A DNA stretch of 64,000 nt, taken from assembly GCF_013376045.1 (NCBI RefSeq), contig NZ_JABMJG010000011.1, positions 62,001 through 126,000 of the forward strand. The letters run 5' to 3'. This DNA comes from Variovorax sp. SG517 (GTDB taxonomy: Bacteria > Pseudomonadota > Gammaproteobacteria > Burkholderiales > Burkholderiaceae_C). Position 1 is the first letter of the stretch. Each line of letters begins with the position of its first letter. Below the pieces are notes generated by a model. The model was not told the origin of the DNA. It searched no databases and worked only from the letters and a program-made list of their open reading frames with translations. The position numbers and the translations under genes were made by a program. This document shows, one piece after another, positions 8,225 to 17,496 of this stretch.

Positions 8225-9529
8225 TCAGGCGTGCGCCGGGTGGGCGAGGGTGGCGTTGGCCTCCTCGTCGAGCGCCTTGGCGTTGACTTCGGCGTCGCTC
8301 TCGGAAAGCAGCTCGCCCTCCCACTTGGCCACCACCGCCGTGGCGATGGAATTGCCCACCGCGTTGGTGGCCGAGCGGCCCATGTCGAGGAAGGTGTCCA
8401 CGCCCAGGATCAGCAGCAGGCCGGCTTCGGGAATGTCGAAGTGGTTCAGCGTGGCTGCAATCACCACCAGCGAGGCGCGCGGCACGCCGGCCATGCCCTT
8501 GGAGGTGAGCATGAGGATCAGCAGCATCGTGATCTGCGTGCTGATCGGCATGTGGATGTTGTAGGCCTGCGCGATGAAGAGCACGGCGAAGGTGCAGTAC
8601 ATCATCGAGCCGTCGAGGTTGAACGAATAGCCCATCGGCATCACGAAGCTGGAGATCTTGCGCTTCACGCCGAAACGGTCGAGCGCCTGCAGGATCTTCG
8701 GATAAGCAGCTTCCGAACTGGCCGTGGCGAACGACAGCAGGAAGGCCTCCTTGATGAGCACCAGCAGCTTGAACACGCGCGGGCCGAGGAACAGGAAGCC
8801 CGCCAGGATCAGCACGCCCCACAGCACGAACAGGCCCAGGTAGAAGTCGCCCATGAACACCGCGAACTTCAGCAGAATGCCCAGGCCGTTGACGGCCACG
8901 GTGGCGGCCATGGCGGCCAGCACGGCGAGCGGCGCGAGCTTCATCACGTAGCCGGTGATCTTGAGCATCGCGTGCGAGAGCTCCTCGATGGCGGCGACCA
9001 GCGTCTTCGCCTTGTCGCCCAGCGAGGCCAGTGCCACGCCGAAGAACATCGAGAACACCACGATCTGCAGGATCTCGTTGTTGGCCATGGCCTCCACGAA
9101 GGACTTGGGCACCGTGTGGCTCACGAAATCCTTCAGCGTGAATTTCGAGGTGGCCAGGTTGGCCGAGGCGCCGATGTCGGGCAATGGCAGCCCGAGGTTC
9201 TCGCCGGGCTTGAGCAGGTTGGCCATGACCAGGCCGATGACCAGCGAGATCAGCGACGCGGTGAGGAACCAGCCGATGGCCTTGCCGAACACGCGGCCCA
9301 CCGACTTGGCGTCGCCCATGTGCGCGATGCCCACCACCAGCGTGGAGAACACCAGCGGGCCGATCAGCATCTTGATGAGGCGCAGGAAGACGTCCGAGAC
9401 GATGGAGACGTAGTCTGCGATTTCCTTGGCGGCTTTCTTGTCCGGAAAGCTGGTGAAGATCATGTAGCCGACGATGATGCCCAGCACCATCGCGATCAGG
9501 ATCCATGCGGCCATCGGCAGCTTCTTCAT
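8225..9529 (-). CDS. Dicarboxylate/amino acid:cation symporter (DAACS family)
   Basis: This 434-residue inner-membrane carrier has the DAACS fold. Hairpin signatures are present: ATASSEAAYPKIL (serine-rich HP1), MGYSFNLDGSMMY in TM7, and LILGVDTFLDMGRSATN in TM8. In the archaeal homologue GltPh the equivalent of DMGR (Asp394, Arg397) binds the amino and side-chain carboxyl groups of aspartate. DctA proteins have Ser at the Asp position, so Glu/Asp seems likelier than C4-dicarboxylates; this is inference. The start was set at MKKLPMAAW (ATG 9529), preceded by AAAAGGGGA. The Glu/Asp-type binding protein follows on the same strand. Confidence 0.9.
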   Translation of the reverse strand: MKKLPMAAWILIAMVLGIIVGYMIFTSFPDKKAAKEIADYVSIVSDVFLRLIKMLIGPLVFSTLVVGIAHMGDAKSVGRVFGKAIGWFLTASLISLVIGLVMANLLKPGENLGLPLPDIGASANLATSKFTLKDFVSHTVPKSFVEAMANNEILQIVVFSMFFGVALASLGDKAKTLVAAIEELSHAMLKITGYVMKLAPLAVLAAMAATVAVNGLGILLKFAVFMGDFYLGLFVLWGVLILAGFLFLGPRVFKLLVLIKEAFLLSFATASSEAAYPKILQALDRFGVKRKISSFVMPMGYSFNLDGSMMYCTFAVLFIAQAYNIHMPISTQITMLLILMLTSKGMAGVPRASLVVIAATLNHFDIPEAGLLLILGVDTFLDMGRSATNAVGNSIATAVVAKWEGELLSESDAEVNAKALDEEANATLAHPAHA

Positions 9530-9685
9530 TCGTATCCCCTTTTGTCGTGTGAGAGTGATTCTTTCGGGTACGCGGGACCGAGTTGCACCTTGTCTCCCGA
9601 TGCAAGCCGCCACAGGGTATCCAAGAAGGCCCCGGCCGCGCAATGGCCCGGGATGCCAGTTCCGTGCCACCGCACAGGCGCTGCC

Positions 9686-9691
9686 TACAAT
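9686..9691 (+). promoter_or_regulatory. Candidate -10 box (TACAAT) just upstream of the mutarotase start
   Basis: TACAAT is followed by 7 bases and the ATG at 9699. No Shine-Dalgarno sequence is present. If this is the -10 element, transcription would begin at or near the start codon and give a leaderless or near-leaderless mRNA. No convincing -35 box is seen. Confidence 0.4.
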
Positions 9692-9698
9692 TCCTCAC

Positions 9699-10532
9699 AT
9701 GGAAACCAGCCTGATCGAGTTCCGCGGCCAGCCCGCCATGCGCGCCACGGGCGCGGACGGAAGCACCCTCACCGTCGCATTGCATGGCGCCCATGTGCTG
9801 TCGTGGACCACGGCCGACGCCGTGGAAAGGCTCTACCTGAGCCCGCGCGCGGTGTTCGACGGACAGGCCGCCATCCGCGGCGGCATACCCATTTGCTGCC
9901 CGCAGTTTAACCAGCGCGGCATGCTGCCCAAGCATGGCTTCATGCGCAATTTGCCTTGGGAAAACGCCCCTTCCGATGCTCCCCAGACCCTGCGCCTGGC
10001 GCTGCGCGACAACGAAGCCACGCGCAAGCTCTGGCCGCACTCTTTCGAGGCACGGCTGGATGCAACGCTGAGCCCCGGCGGACTGCGCACGGCGCTCACG
10101 CTCGTCAACACCGACGCCGCGCCCTGGTCCTTCACCGCGGCGCTGCACACCTACCTGCGCGTCGACGACATCGCCGATGCGCGCCTGAAGGGCCTCCAGG
10201 GCGCCAATCGCTGGGATTCGCTGACCGACGAGCGCTATGCCGAAAAGGCGGAGTCGCTGCGCTTCGATGCCGAATTCGACAGCGTCTACGGCGCGCCGGC
10301 CCGGCCGCTGCAGTTGGCGCAGCCCGGCGGCACGGTCGAAATCGCCCAGAGCCCCACCTGCACCGAAACCGTGGTCTGGAACCCCGGCGCCGTGCTCGGT
10401 GCGAAACTCGCCGACATGTCCGAAGACGGCTATCGCCACATGCTCTGCGTCGAGGCGGCCCGCATCGACGAGCCCGTGCTGCTCGCGCCCGGCGCCCAAT
10501 GGCTCGGCTGGCAGCAGCTGCGCGTTCTCTGA
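9699..10532 (+). CDS. D-hexose-6-phosphate mutarotase (aldose-1-epimerase-like)
   Basis: This 277-residue cytosolic enzyme of the YeaD type interconverts anomers of hexose 6-phosphates. Visible family features are VALHGAHVLSW near the N-terminus, IRGGIPICCPQFNQ, PKHGFMRNLPW with the catalytic-type His, ALHTYLRVDDI, TVVWNPG and the C-terminal LCVEAA (catalytic Glu). The ATG at 9699 is chosen because the family N-terminus begins about there. It is transcribed away from the symporter gene, and hisF follows after 25 bases, so it may head the distal his transcript. Confidence 0.88.
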   Translation: METSLIEFRGQPAMRATGADGSTLTVALHGAHVLSWTTADAVERLYLSPRAVFDGQAAIRGGIPICCPQFNQRGMLPKHGFMRNLPWENAPSDAPQTLRLALRDNEATRKLWPHSFEARLDATLSPGGLRTALTLVNTDAAPWSFTAALHTYLRVDDIADARLKGLQGANRWDSLTDERYAEKAESLRFDAEFDSVYGAPARPLQLAQPGGTVEIAQSPTCTETVVWNPGAVLGAKLADMSEDGYRHMLCVEAARIDEPVLLAPGAQWLGWQQLRVL

Positions 10533-10557
10533 TTACCCCACCGGTTACTTACACATC

Positions 10558-11343
10558 ATGCTTGCCAAACGCATCATTCCCTGCCTCGACGTCACCGGCG
10601 GCCGTGTCGTCAAGGGCGTCAACTTCGTCGAACTGCGCGATGCGGGCGATCCGGTCGAGATCGCCGCGCGCTACAACGCGCAGGGCGCCGACGAACTCAC
10701 CTTCCTCGACATCACGGCCACCAGCGACGGCCGCGACCTGATCCTGCCGATCATCGAGGCGGTGGCCTCGCAGGTCTTCATTCCGCTGACTGTGGGCGGC
10801 GGCGTGCGCACCGTGGCCGACGTGCGGCGGCTGCTCAACGCCGGTGCCGACAAGACCAGCTTCAACTCGGCCGCCATCGCCGATCCGCAGGTGATCAGCG
10901 ACGCGTCGCAGAAATACGGCTCGCAGTGCATCGTGGTCGCCATCGACGCCAAGCGCCGCAGCCCCGAGGAAGCCGCCACGCGCGGCGCGGGCTGGGACGT
11001 GTACAGCCACGGCGGGCGCAAGAACACCGGCCTGGACGCCGTCGAATGGGCCGCCGAGATGGCGCGCCGCGGCGCCGGCGAGATCCTCTTGACCAGCATG
11101 GACCGCGACGGCACCAAGAGCGGCTTCGACCTGGAGCTGACCCGCGCGGTGAGCAACGCCGTGAACGTGCCCGTGATCGCCTCGGGCGGCGTGGGCAGCC
11201 TGGACGACCTGGCCGACGGCATCCAGACCGGCGGCGCCGACGCGGTGCTGGCCGCGAGCATCTTCCACTACGGCGAGCACACGGTGGGCGAAGCCAAGGC
11301 CCGCATGGCCGCGCGGGGCATTCCCGTGCGCATCGACCGCTGA
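10558..11343 (+). CDS. hisF: Imidazole glycerol phosphate synthase, cyclase subunit
   Basis: This 261-residue TIM barrel uses ammonia from HisH to convert PRFAR into imidazole glycerol phosphate and AICAR. The start MLAKRIIPCLDV holds catalytic Asp11, and VVAIDAKR holds the second catalytic Asp. PLTVGGGVRTV, LTSMDRDGTKSGFD and IASGGVGSLDDL are phosphate-binding and barrel motifs. It lies 25 bases after the mutarotase and 67 bases before hisI. Confidence 0.97.
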   Translation: MLAKRIIPCLDVTGGRVVKGVNFVELRDAGDPVEIAARYNAQGADELTFLDITATSDGRDLILPIIEAVASQVFIPLTVGGGVRTVADVRRLLNAGADKTSFNSAAIADPQVISDASQKYGSQCIVVAIDAKRRSPEEAATRGAGWDVYSHGGRKNTGLDAVEWAAEMARRGAGEILLTSMDRDGTKSGFDLELTRAVSNAVNVPVIASGGVGSLDDLADGIQTGGADAVLAASIFHYGEHTVGEAKARMAARGIPVRIDR

Positions 11344-11397
11344 ATGACCCTGCCGGAGGCCCGCCGAACGGCTGTTCGAGGGTCTTTGGCCATCCCT

Positions 11398-11403
11398 GAC
11401 AAT
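11398..11403 (+). promoter_or_regulatory. Candidate -10 box (GACAAT) just upstream of hisI
   Basis: GACAAT, 7 bases, then the hisI ATG, with no Shine-Dalgarno. The gap before it also holds an imperfect hairpin (GACCCT 11346-11351 with AGGGTC 11379-11384, followed by TTT). This might weaken transcription from hisF and leave hisI partly on its own start. Confidence 0.35.
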
Positions 11404-11410
11404 ACCGTCC

Positions 11411-11800
11411 ATGAACTGGCTCGATGAAGTGAAGTGGGACGCGAACGGCCTTGTGCCCGTGATCGCGCAGGAACAGGGCAGCAACGACGTGCTGATGTTC
11501 GCCTGGATGAACCGCGAGGCGCTCGAAAAGACCGCCGAGCTGGGCCGCGCGGTGTATTTCAGCCGCTCGCGCAACAAGCTGTGGTTCAAGGGCGAGGAGT
11601 CGGGCCACGTGCAGACCGTGCACGAGATCCGCCTGGACTGCGACAACGACGTGGTGCTGCTCAAGGTCACCCAGCTCGGCCACGAGCCCGGCATCGCCTG
11701 CCACACCGGGCGCCACAGCTGCTTCTTCAACAAGTACGAAAAGGGCCAGTGGACGGCGGTCGAACCCGTCTTGAAAGACCCGGAATCGATCTACAAGTGA
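11411..11800 (+). CDS. hisI: Phosphoribosyl-AMP cyclohydrolase
   Basis: This 129-residue single-domain metalloenzyme opens the purine ring of PR-AMP. Signatures: LMFAWMNREAL, YFSRSRNKLWFKGEESGH, RLDCDNDVVLLKV (metal-binding Asp cluster) and PGIACHTGRHSCFF (zinc-binding Cys). It is not fused to HisE; hisE overlaps its stop. Confidence 0.97.
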   Translation: MNWLDEVKWDANGLVPVIAQEQGSNDVLMFAWMNREALEKTAELGRAVYFSRSRNKLWFKGEESGHVQTVHEIRLDCDNDVVLLKVTQLGHEPGIACHTGRHSCFFNKYEKGQWTAVEPVLKDPESIYK

Positions 11801-12192
11801 CGGCCACAGTGAACAACGACAGCACCTCCGACGCGCTCGCCCGCCTGGCCGCGGTCATCGAAAGCCGCCTGCCGGCACGTGGCGGCGACCCCGAGAAAAG
11901 CTATGTCGCGCGCCTGCTGCACAAGGGCCCCGACGCCTTCCTCAAAAAGATCGGCGAGGAGGCCACCGAGGTCGTGATGGCCGCCAAGGACGCCGACCAC
12001 GGCGGCGACCGCTCGAAAATAGTGAACGAAGTGGCCGACCTGTGGTTCCACACCATGGTGGCGCTGGCGCACTACGGTTTTTCCCCGTCCGACGTCACGG
12101 CCGAACTGGAGCGCCGCGAAGGCACCAGCGGCATCGAGGAAAAGGCGCTTCGCAAGGTGAAGGCGCGGGAAGCCGAAGCCCCCAACGATTGA
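11797..12192 (+). CDS. hisE: Phosphoribosyl-ATP pyrophosphohydrolase
   Basis: This protein of about 131 residues (MazG-like fold) hydrolyses PR-ATP to PR-AMP. The diagnostic pieces are YVARLLHKGPDAFLKKIGEEATEVVMAAKD and IVNEVADLWFHTMVALAHYG, which hold the acidic metal ligands. The start is GTG 11797, overlapping the hisI stop as GTGA; a second in-frame GTG at 11809 would shorten it by 4 residues. It completes the his set visible here. Confidence 0.93.
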   Translation: MTATVNNDSTSDALARLAAVIESRLPARGGDPEKSYVARLLHKGPDAFLKKIGEEATEVVMAAKDADHGGDRSKIVNEVADLWFHTMVALAHYGFSPSDVTAELERREGTSGIEEKALRKVKAREAEAPND

Positions 12193-12205
12193 AAGGACAC
12201 CAGCC

Positions 12206-12595
12206 ATGGCCAACGACATCGTGAACGTGGAACCCGACGACTCCCTCAAGACCTGGGGCTGGGTCAGTTACATCCTGCACCTGATCGTGGCCATCGGCGC
12301 CGTCGTACCGGGGGCGCAGGCCTCCGTGCTGCTGCTGCTGATCGCCCTGGTGATCGACTTCGTCAAGCGCGACGACGCGGCCGGCACCTGGCAGGCCTCG
12401 CATTTCAGCTGGCGCATCCGCTCGGTGCTGTGGGCCGGGCTGCTGTACATCCTCACCTCGTGGCTCTGGCTGCTGCTCTTCGTGCCGGGCTGGATCGCCT
12501 GGAGCCTGATCTCGCTGTGGTTCCTCTACCGGATCGTGAAGGGCATGATCCGGATGAACGACAGCCGTCCCATGGAACCCAAAGATGTCATCTGA
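12206..12595 (+). CDS. DUF4870-like small membrane protein
   Basis: This 129-residue protein has about three hydrophobic segments: WVSYILHLIVAIGAVVPG, ASVLLLLIALVIDFV and WAGLLYILTSWLWLLLF through LWFLYRIVKGM. The acidic N-terminus and the pattern SYILHLI...IDFVKR match DUF4870-type proteins, whose role is unknown. A ribosome site (AAGGA, 12191-12195) precedes the ATG, 13 bases after hisE. The next gene overlaps its end by 11 bases, so the two are probably co-translated. Confidence 0.8.
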   Translation: MANDIVNVEPDDSLKTWGWVSYILHLIVAIGAVVPGAQASVLLLLIALVIDFVKRDDAAGTWQASHFSWRIRSVLWAGLLYILTSWLWLLLFVPGWIAWSLISLWFLYRIVKGMIRMNDSRPMEPKDVI

Positions 12596-12944
12596 TCCGA
12601 ACTGCGTCTTCTGCAAAATCATCGAGGGCAAGATCCCCTCCCGCAAGGTCTACGAGGACGAAGACCTGTTCGGCTTCCACGACATCGCGCCCTGGGCGCC
12701 GGTGCATTTCATGCTGGTGCCCAAGAAGCACATTCCCTCGATGGCCCAGCTGACGCCCGAGGATTCGGCGCTCATGGGCAAGATCATGACCCTGGCGCCC
12801 AAGCTGGCGCTGGAGCAGGGCTGCAGGCCCTATCCGGAAGGCGGCTACCGCGTCGTGGTCAATACTGGCGCCGAGGGCGGGCAGGAGGTCCACCATCTCC
12901 ATGTCCATGTCATGGGTGGCCCCCGGCCGTGGCTTCGCGGCTGA
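12585..12944 (+). CDS. HIT family hydrolase (HinT-like)
   Basis: This 119-residue histidine-triad protein belongs to the branch that hydrolyses purine nucleoside phosphoramidates and aminoacyl-adenylates. The triad HHLHVHV is at the C-terminus, and the N-terminal CVFCKIIEGKIP with a downstream His is typical of zinc-binding HIT proteins. Length fits the family. HinT-like genes often lie between hisE and tatA in Burkholderiales (family knowledge), which suits this position. Confidence 0.93.
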   Translation: MSSDPNCVFCKIIEGKIPSRKVYEDEDLFGFHDIAPWAPVHFMLVPKKHIPSMAQLTPEDSALMGKIMTLAPKLALEQGCRPYPEGGYRVVVNTGAEGGQEVHHLHVHVMGGPRPWLRG

Positions 12945-13009
12945 GCGGCATTAAGCCAAACTGTCACATTCCGCCCGACTAAAATCGGACACATTCTTAG
13001 GAGTTCTCC

Positions 13010-13258
13010 ATGGGTTCTTTTTCCATCTGGCACTGGCTGATCGTGCTGCTCGTCGTGGTCATGATCTTCGGCACCAAGAAGCTGCGGAACATGGGTTCGG
13101 ACCTTGGCGGCGCCGTCAAGGGCTTCAAGGACGGCATGAAGGACGGCGCGTCGTCCGATGCCCCGGCCGCCTCGTCGGCCCCCGCCCAGCAGGTGACCGG
13201 CCAGCCGGCCAACAGCGACAAGTCGGCGATCGACGTCGAAGCGCGTCAGAAGTCCTGA
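13010..13258 (+). CDS. tatA: Sec-independent translocase subunit TatA
   Basis: This 82-residue protein has one N-terminal membrane helix (SIWHWLIVLLVVVMIFG), the FGTKKLRNMGSDLGGAVKGFK hinge and amphipathic helix, and a polar tail. TatA multimers form the protein-conducting part of the twin-arginine pathway. AGGAG at 12999-13003 is the ribosome site. A TAAAAT at 12980-12985 could be a -10 box, but no good -35 is seen. Confidence 0.95.
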   Translation: MGSFSIWHWLIVLLVVVMIFGTKKLRNMGSDLGGAVKGFKDGMKDGASSDAPAASSAPAQQVTGQPANSDKSAIDVEARQKS

Positions 13259-13274
13259 GCACGGGCAGCAGCAC

Positions 13275-13736
13275 GTGCTCGACCTCGGCATTGAGAAGCT
13301 GGCGCTGATCGGCGTCGTGGCGCTGATCGTCATCGGCCCGGAGAAGCTGCCGCGCGTGGCCCGCACCGTCGGTACGCTGCTGGGCAAGGCGCAGCGCTAC
13401 GTGAACGACGTCAAGGCCGAAGTCAACCGCTCGATGGAGCTCGACGAGCTCCGCAAGATGAAGACCACGGTCGAGGATGCGGCGCGCGACGTGGAGCACA
13501 GCATCCACACGGGCGCGAGCGAGTTCGAAAAGCAGTTCAGCGGTTCGGGCGAAACCCTCTCGGCGCTGGCCGAACCCGAGCCGCCTCCGCCGCCCGAGTA
13601 CAAGCATCCCCGCAAGAACTGGCGCCTGAAGCAGGGCGCCACGCCGCAGTGGTACAAGGCGCGCAACGGCGTGCGCACCAAGGCGCTCTCGGGCGCCGCG
13701 CGCGTCGCGCGCTTCCGCCCGCACAAGATCAACTAA
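13275..13736 (+). CDS. tatB: Sec-independent translocase subunit TatB
   Basis: This 153-residue protein has an N-terminal helix with the TatB-specific EKLALIGVVALIVIGPEKLPRVARTVG, then a long amphipathic segment and a Pro-rich, basic tail. TatB with TatC forms the receptor for twin-arginine signal peptides. The start is GTG 13275, 16 bases after tatA. Confidence 0.95.
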   Translation: MLDLGIEKLALIGVVALIVIGPEKLPRVARTVGTLLGKAQRYVNDVKAEVNRSMELDELRKMKTTVEDAARDVEHSIHTGASEFEKQFSGSGETLSALAEPEPPPPPEYKHPRKNWRLKQGATPQWYKARNGVRTKALSGAARVARFRPHKIN

Positions 13737-13806
13737 CGGCCGGGCTCCCATCCCCGCGCTCTTCGAGCGTCGGCCGGCGACACGCTATCTTCTTCTTCTT
13801 TCCCCA

Positions 13807-14625
13807 ATGGCCGATTCCGACAGCAAGAGCAAAGACAAAGAAGACGAACTCGCGGGCACCGAACAGCCATTCGTCGCGCACCTGGTCGAGCTTCGCGACC
13901 GACTGCTCTATTGCGTCTACGGCCTCGTGGTCGCGGGCATCCTGCTGGCCATCTGGCCCGGCCCCGGCGGGTTGATCGACCTGATCGCGATGCCGATCAA
14001 GGCGCACATGCCGCACGATGCGAAGCTGATCGCCATCGGCGTCTTCTCGCCGTTCTTCGTGCCGCTCAAGGTGCTGATGATGGCGGCCGTGCTGCTGGCG
14101 CTGCCCTGGCTCATGTACCAGGCCTGGATGTTCATCGCGCCGGGCCTCTACAGCCATGAAAAGCGCTTCGCGCTGCCGCTGATCTTCTTCGGCAGCCTGC
14201 TCGCTTATGCGGGCATCGCCTTCGTGCAGCTGTTCGTGCTGGACAAGATGTTCAGCTTCATCCAGCGATTCGCGCCGGCGGCGGTGCAGGCTACGCCCGA
14301 CATCTCCTCGTACGTCGAGGCGATCCTGTCGCTCTACATCGCCTTCGGCGTGGCGTTCCAGGTGCCGATCGTGGTCATGCTGCTGGTGCGCTTCGAGATG
14401 GTGACCATCGAGAAGCTGCGCTCGTTCCGAGGCTACTTCATCGTGGTCGCGTTCGTCGTCGCCGCGGTGCTCACGCCGCCCGACGTGGTGTCGCAGCTGG
14501 CGCTGGCGGTGCCGATGTGCCTGCTTTACGAGGTGGGCATCATCGGCGCCAAGTATTTCGCGAGCACCGGCAGGAAGCCGGAAGACGAAGAGAGCAGCGG
14601 CACCGACTCGGCTTCGAGCAGCTGA
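13807..14625 (+). CDS. tatC: Sec-independent translocase subunit TatC
   Basis: This 272-residue polytopic protein has six predicted membrane segments. It carries the family signatures HLVELRDRLLY near the N-terminus and the cytoplasmic/periplasmic loop region MYQAWMFIAPGLYSHEKRF. TatC recognises the twin-arginine motif. Substrates visible in this window include the beta-propeller lactonase at 53338 (SRRQLLQ) and probably the Rieske protein PetA (SKRTWLI). A strong terminator follows 22 bases after the stop. Confidence 0.97.
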   Translation: MADSDSKSKDKEDELAGTEQPFVAHLVELRDRLLYCVYGLVVAGILLAIWPGPGGLIDLIAMPIKAHMPHDAKLIAIGVFSPFFVPLKVLMMAAVLLALPWLMYQAWMFIAPGLYSHEKRFALPLIFFGSLLAYAGIAFVQLFVLDKMFSFIQRFAPAAVQATPDISSYVEAILSLYIAFGVAFQVPIVVMLLVRFEMVTIEKLRSFRGYFIVVAFVVAAVLTPPDVVSQLALAVPMCLLYEVGIIGAKYFASTGRKPEDEESSGTDSASSS

Positions 14626-14647
14626 CCCGGGCGCCGATCGTTCAGCC

Positions 14648-14679
14648 AGCCCGGGCCTTGCACCCGGGCTTTTTCTTTT

Positions 14680-14680
<1 letters not shown>
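14648..14680 (+). terminator. Intrinsic terminator after tatC
   Basis: Perfect 8-bp stem AGCCCGGG (14648-14655) and CCCGGGCT (14663-14670) with a 7-base loop, followed by TTTTCTTTTT. It ends the his-HIT-tat transcript. The T tract reaches the stop codon of the convergent protease gene. There is no A tract on the other side, so it works in one direction. Confidence 0.9.
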
Positions 14681-15846
<1,166 letters not shown>

Positions 15847-16140
15847 GAAAGATTGGTGAAAAAGACGTTGGAAGCCGCAGTGCAACGCGGCAATGTTGTC
15901 AATTGTCCCTCAACCGCATGGACCAGAAACCGCTCGCCGAGGTCGAGATTAAGACTTACTGTGTACGTAAACCCGGGTTAACACCTAGCATTGCGGGTCG
16001 GACCCATCCGGTCCGGGCTTTTCCGGCCTCCCGCGCTGCCCACCCGGTGGAAGCGGCAGGCATTTCGCCCGCAGCGCGCCATTCTTCGTCTTCTCACCCG
16101 GCCTTGCGGCTGGCGCGCGGCCAAGACCTCCCTGCCAGCC
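15847..16140. other. Divergent intergenic region (294 bases)
   Basis: This separates the DegS-like protease from the MFS transporter. It contains a palindromic AACCCGGGTT (15970-15979) set in GTACGTAAACCCGGGTTAACACC. No confident promoter could be assigned. The MFS frame stays open back to 15991, so part of this stretch could be coding. Confidence 0.4.
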
Positions 16141-17496
16141 ATGACTTCAGAAGCAAACTTCCCGGACGGCGCGCAGCCGGCACCGGCGCGCACGCTCGGT
16201 TCGAGCGACTACAAGACCCTCGGCCTGTCCGCCCTCGGCGGCACCCTGGAGTTCTACGATTTCGTCATCTACGTGTTCTTCGCCACCGTGCTGGGAGCGC
16301 TGTTCTTCCCCACGGACATGCCCGACTGGCTGCGCCAGCTGCAGACCTTCGGCATCTTCGCCGCCGGCTACCTGGCGCGTCCGGTGGGCGGCATCGTCAT
16401 CGCGCACTTCGGCGACGTCTTCGGCCGCAAGCGCATGTTCACGCTGTCGATCTTCCTGATGGCGGCGCCCACGCTGGTGATCGGCCTGCTGCCGACCTAC
16501 GCGAGCATCGGCGTGGCGGCGCCGCTGCTGCTCCTGGCGATGCGCGTGCTGCAGGGCGCGGCCATCGGCGGCGAGATGCCTGGGGCCTGGGTGTTCGTGG
16601 GCGAGCACGTGCCGGAAAAGCGCTACGGCCTGGGCATCGGCGTGCTGACTTCGGGCATCACCGGCGGCATCCTGCTGGGCTCGCTGATCGCGGTGGCCAT
16701 CAACCGCCACTATTCGCCCGAGCAGGTGAGCGACTTCGCCTGGCGCATTCCGTTCATCCTGGGCGGCGTGTTCGGGCTGGTGTCGGTGTACCTGCGCCGC
16801 TTCCTGCATGAGACCCCGGTATTCAAGGAACTCGCCGGCCGCCGCAGCTCCGCGCGCGAGCTGCCGCTGCGCACCGTGCTGCGCGAGCATCGGCTGGCCT
16901 GCGTCTACGTCGCGCTGCTGACCTGGGTGCTGTCGGCCGCCATCGTGGTCGTGGTGCTCTACACGCCCACCTACCTGCAGAAGGTGCACCACATTCCCGC
17001 CGCGATGGCGCTGGAGGCCAACGCGCTCGCCACGCTCACCCTGACGCTGGGCTGCGTGCTGGCCGGCTGGGCGAGCGACCGCATCGGCACCCGCACCGTG
17101 ATGCTGATCGGCTGGGGCGGGCTGTTCGTCACCGCCTACCTGTTCTACAGCGGCCTGCCCGGCACCCCGGCCACGCTCTTCTGGCACTACGGGCTGGTGG
17201 GCCTGTTCGTGGGCACCATCGCCACCGTGCCGATCGCCGGCGTGCGCGCTTTCCCGGCGCCGGTGCGCTTCACCGGGCTCTCGTTCGCCTACAACATGTC
17301 GTACGCGGTGTTCGGCGGGCTCACGCCGGTGATCCTTACGCTCTGGCTGCAGCGCGACACGATGGCGCCGGCCCACTACGTGGCGGCGCTGGCCGCGCTG
17401 GGCTTCCTGCTGGCCCTGCTGCCCATGGCCGCGCGCGGCCATGCGATGCGCGACGGTGGCGTGGCCCCCGCGCGCGGCGCGACAATGGCGCGATGA
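16141..17496 (+). CDS. MFS transporter, metabolite:H+ symporter type
   Basis: This protein of about 451 residues has 12 predicted membrane helices. The N-terminal TLEFYDFVIYVFFATVLG, RPVGGIVIAHFGDVFGRKR (loop 2-3 motif) and RVLQGAAIGGEMPGAWVFVGEHVPEKRYG are hallmarks of the MHS branch, which includes ProP, citrate and alpha-ketoglutarate carriers. The substrate cannot be told. ATG 16141 is chosen because the family N-terminus begins shortly before the first helix; an earlier start at 15991 is possible, and neither has a good ribosome site. The last codon overlaps the next start (ATGA). Confidence 0.88.
   Translation: MTSEANFPDGAQPAPARTLGSSDYKTLGLSALGGTLEFYDFVIYVFFATVLGALFFPTDMPDWLRQLQTFGIFAAGYLARPVGGIVIAHFGDVFGRKRMFTLSIFLMAAPTLVIGLLPTYASIGVAAPLLLLAMRVLQGAAIGGEMPGAWVFVGEHVPEKRYGLGIGVLTSGITGGILLGSLIAVAINRHYSPEQVSDFAWRIPFILGGVFGLVSVYLRRFLHETPVFKELAGRRSSARELPLRTVLREHRLACVYVALLTWVLSAAIVVVVLYTPTYLQKVHHIPAAMALEANALATLTLTLGCVLAGWASDRIGTRTVMLIGWGGLFVTAYLFYSGLPGTPATLFWHYGLVGLFVGTIATVPIAGVRAFPAPVRFTGLSFAYNMSYAVFGGLTPVILTLWLQRDTMAPAHYVAALAALGFLLALLPMAARGHAMRDGGVAPARGATMAR
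17481..17486 (+). promoter_or_regulatory. Candidate -10 box (GACAAT) just upstream of the Nif3-like gene
   Basis: GACAAT, 6 bases, then the ATG at 17493, with no Shine-Dalgarno. It lies inside the last codons of the MFS gene and could give the Nif3-pdxA pair its own near-leaderless start. Confidence 0.35.

Noticed and set aside
9596..9620. Sigma-54 promoter upstream of the symporter (GTGGCGGCTTGCAT on the minus strand)
   Set aside because: The GG and GC elements are only about 4 bases apart; the sigma-54 spacing is about 10.
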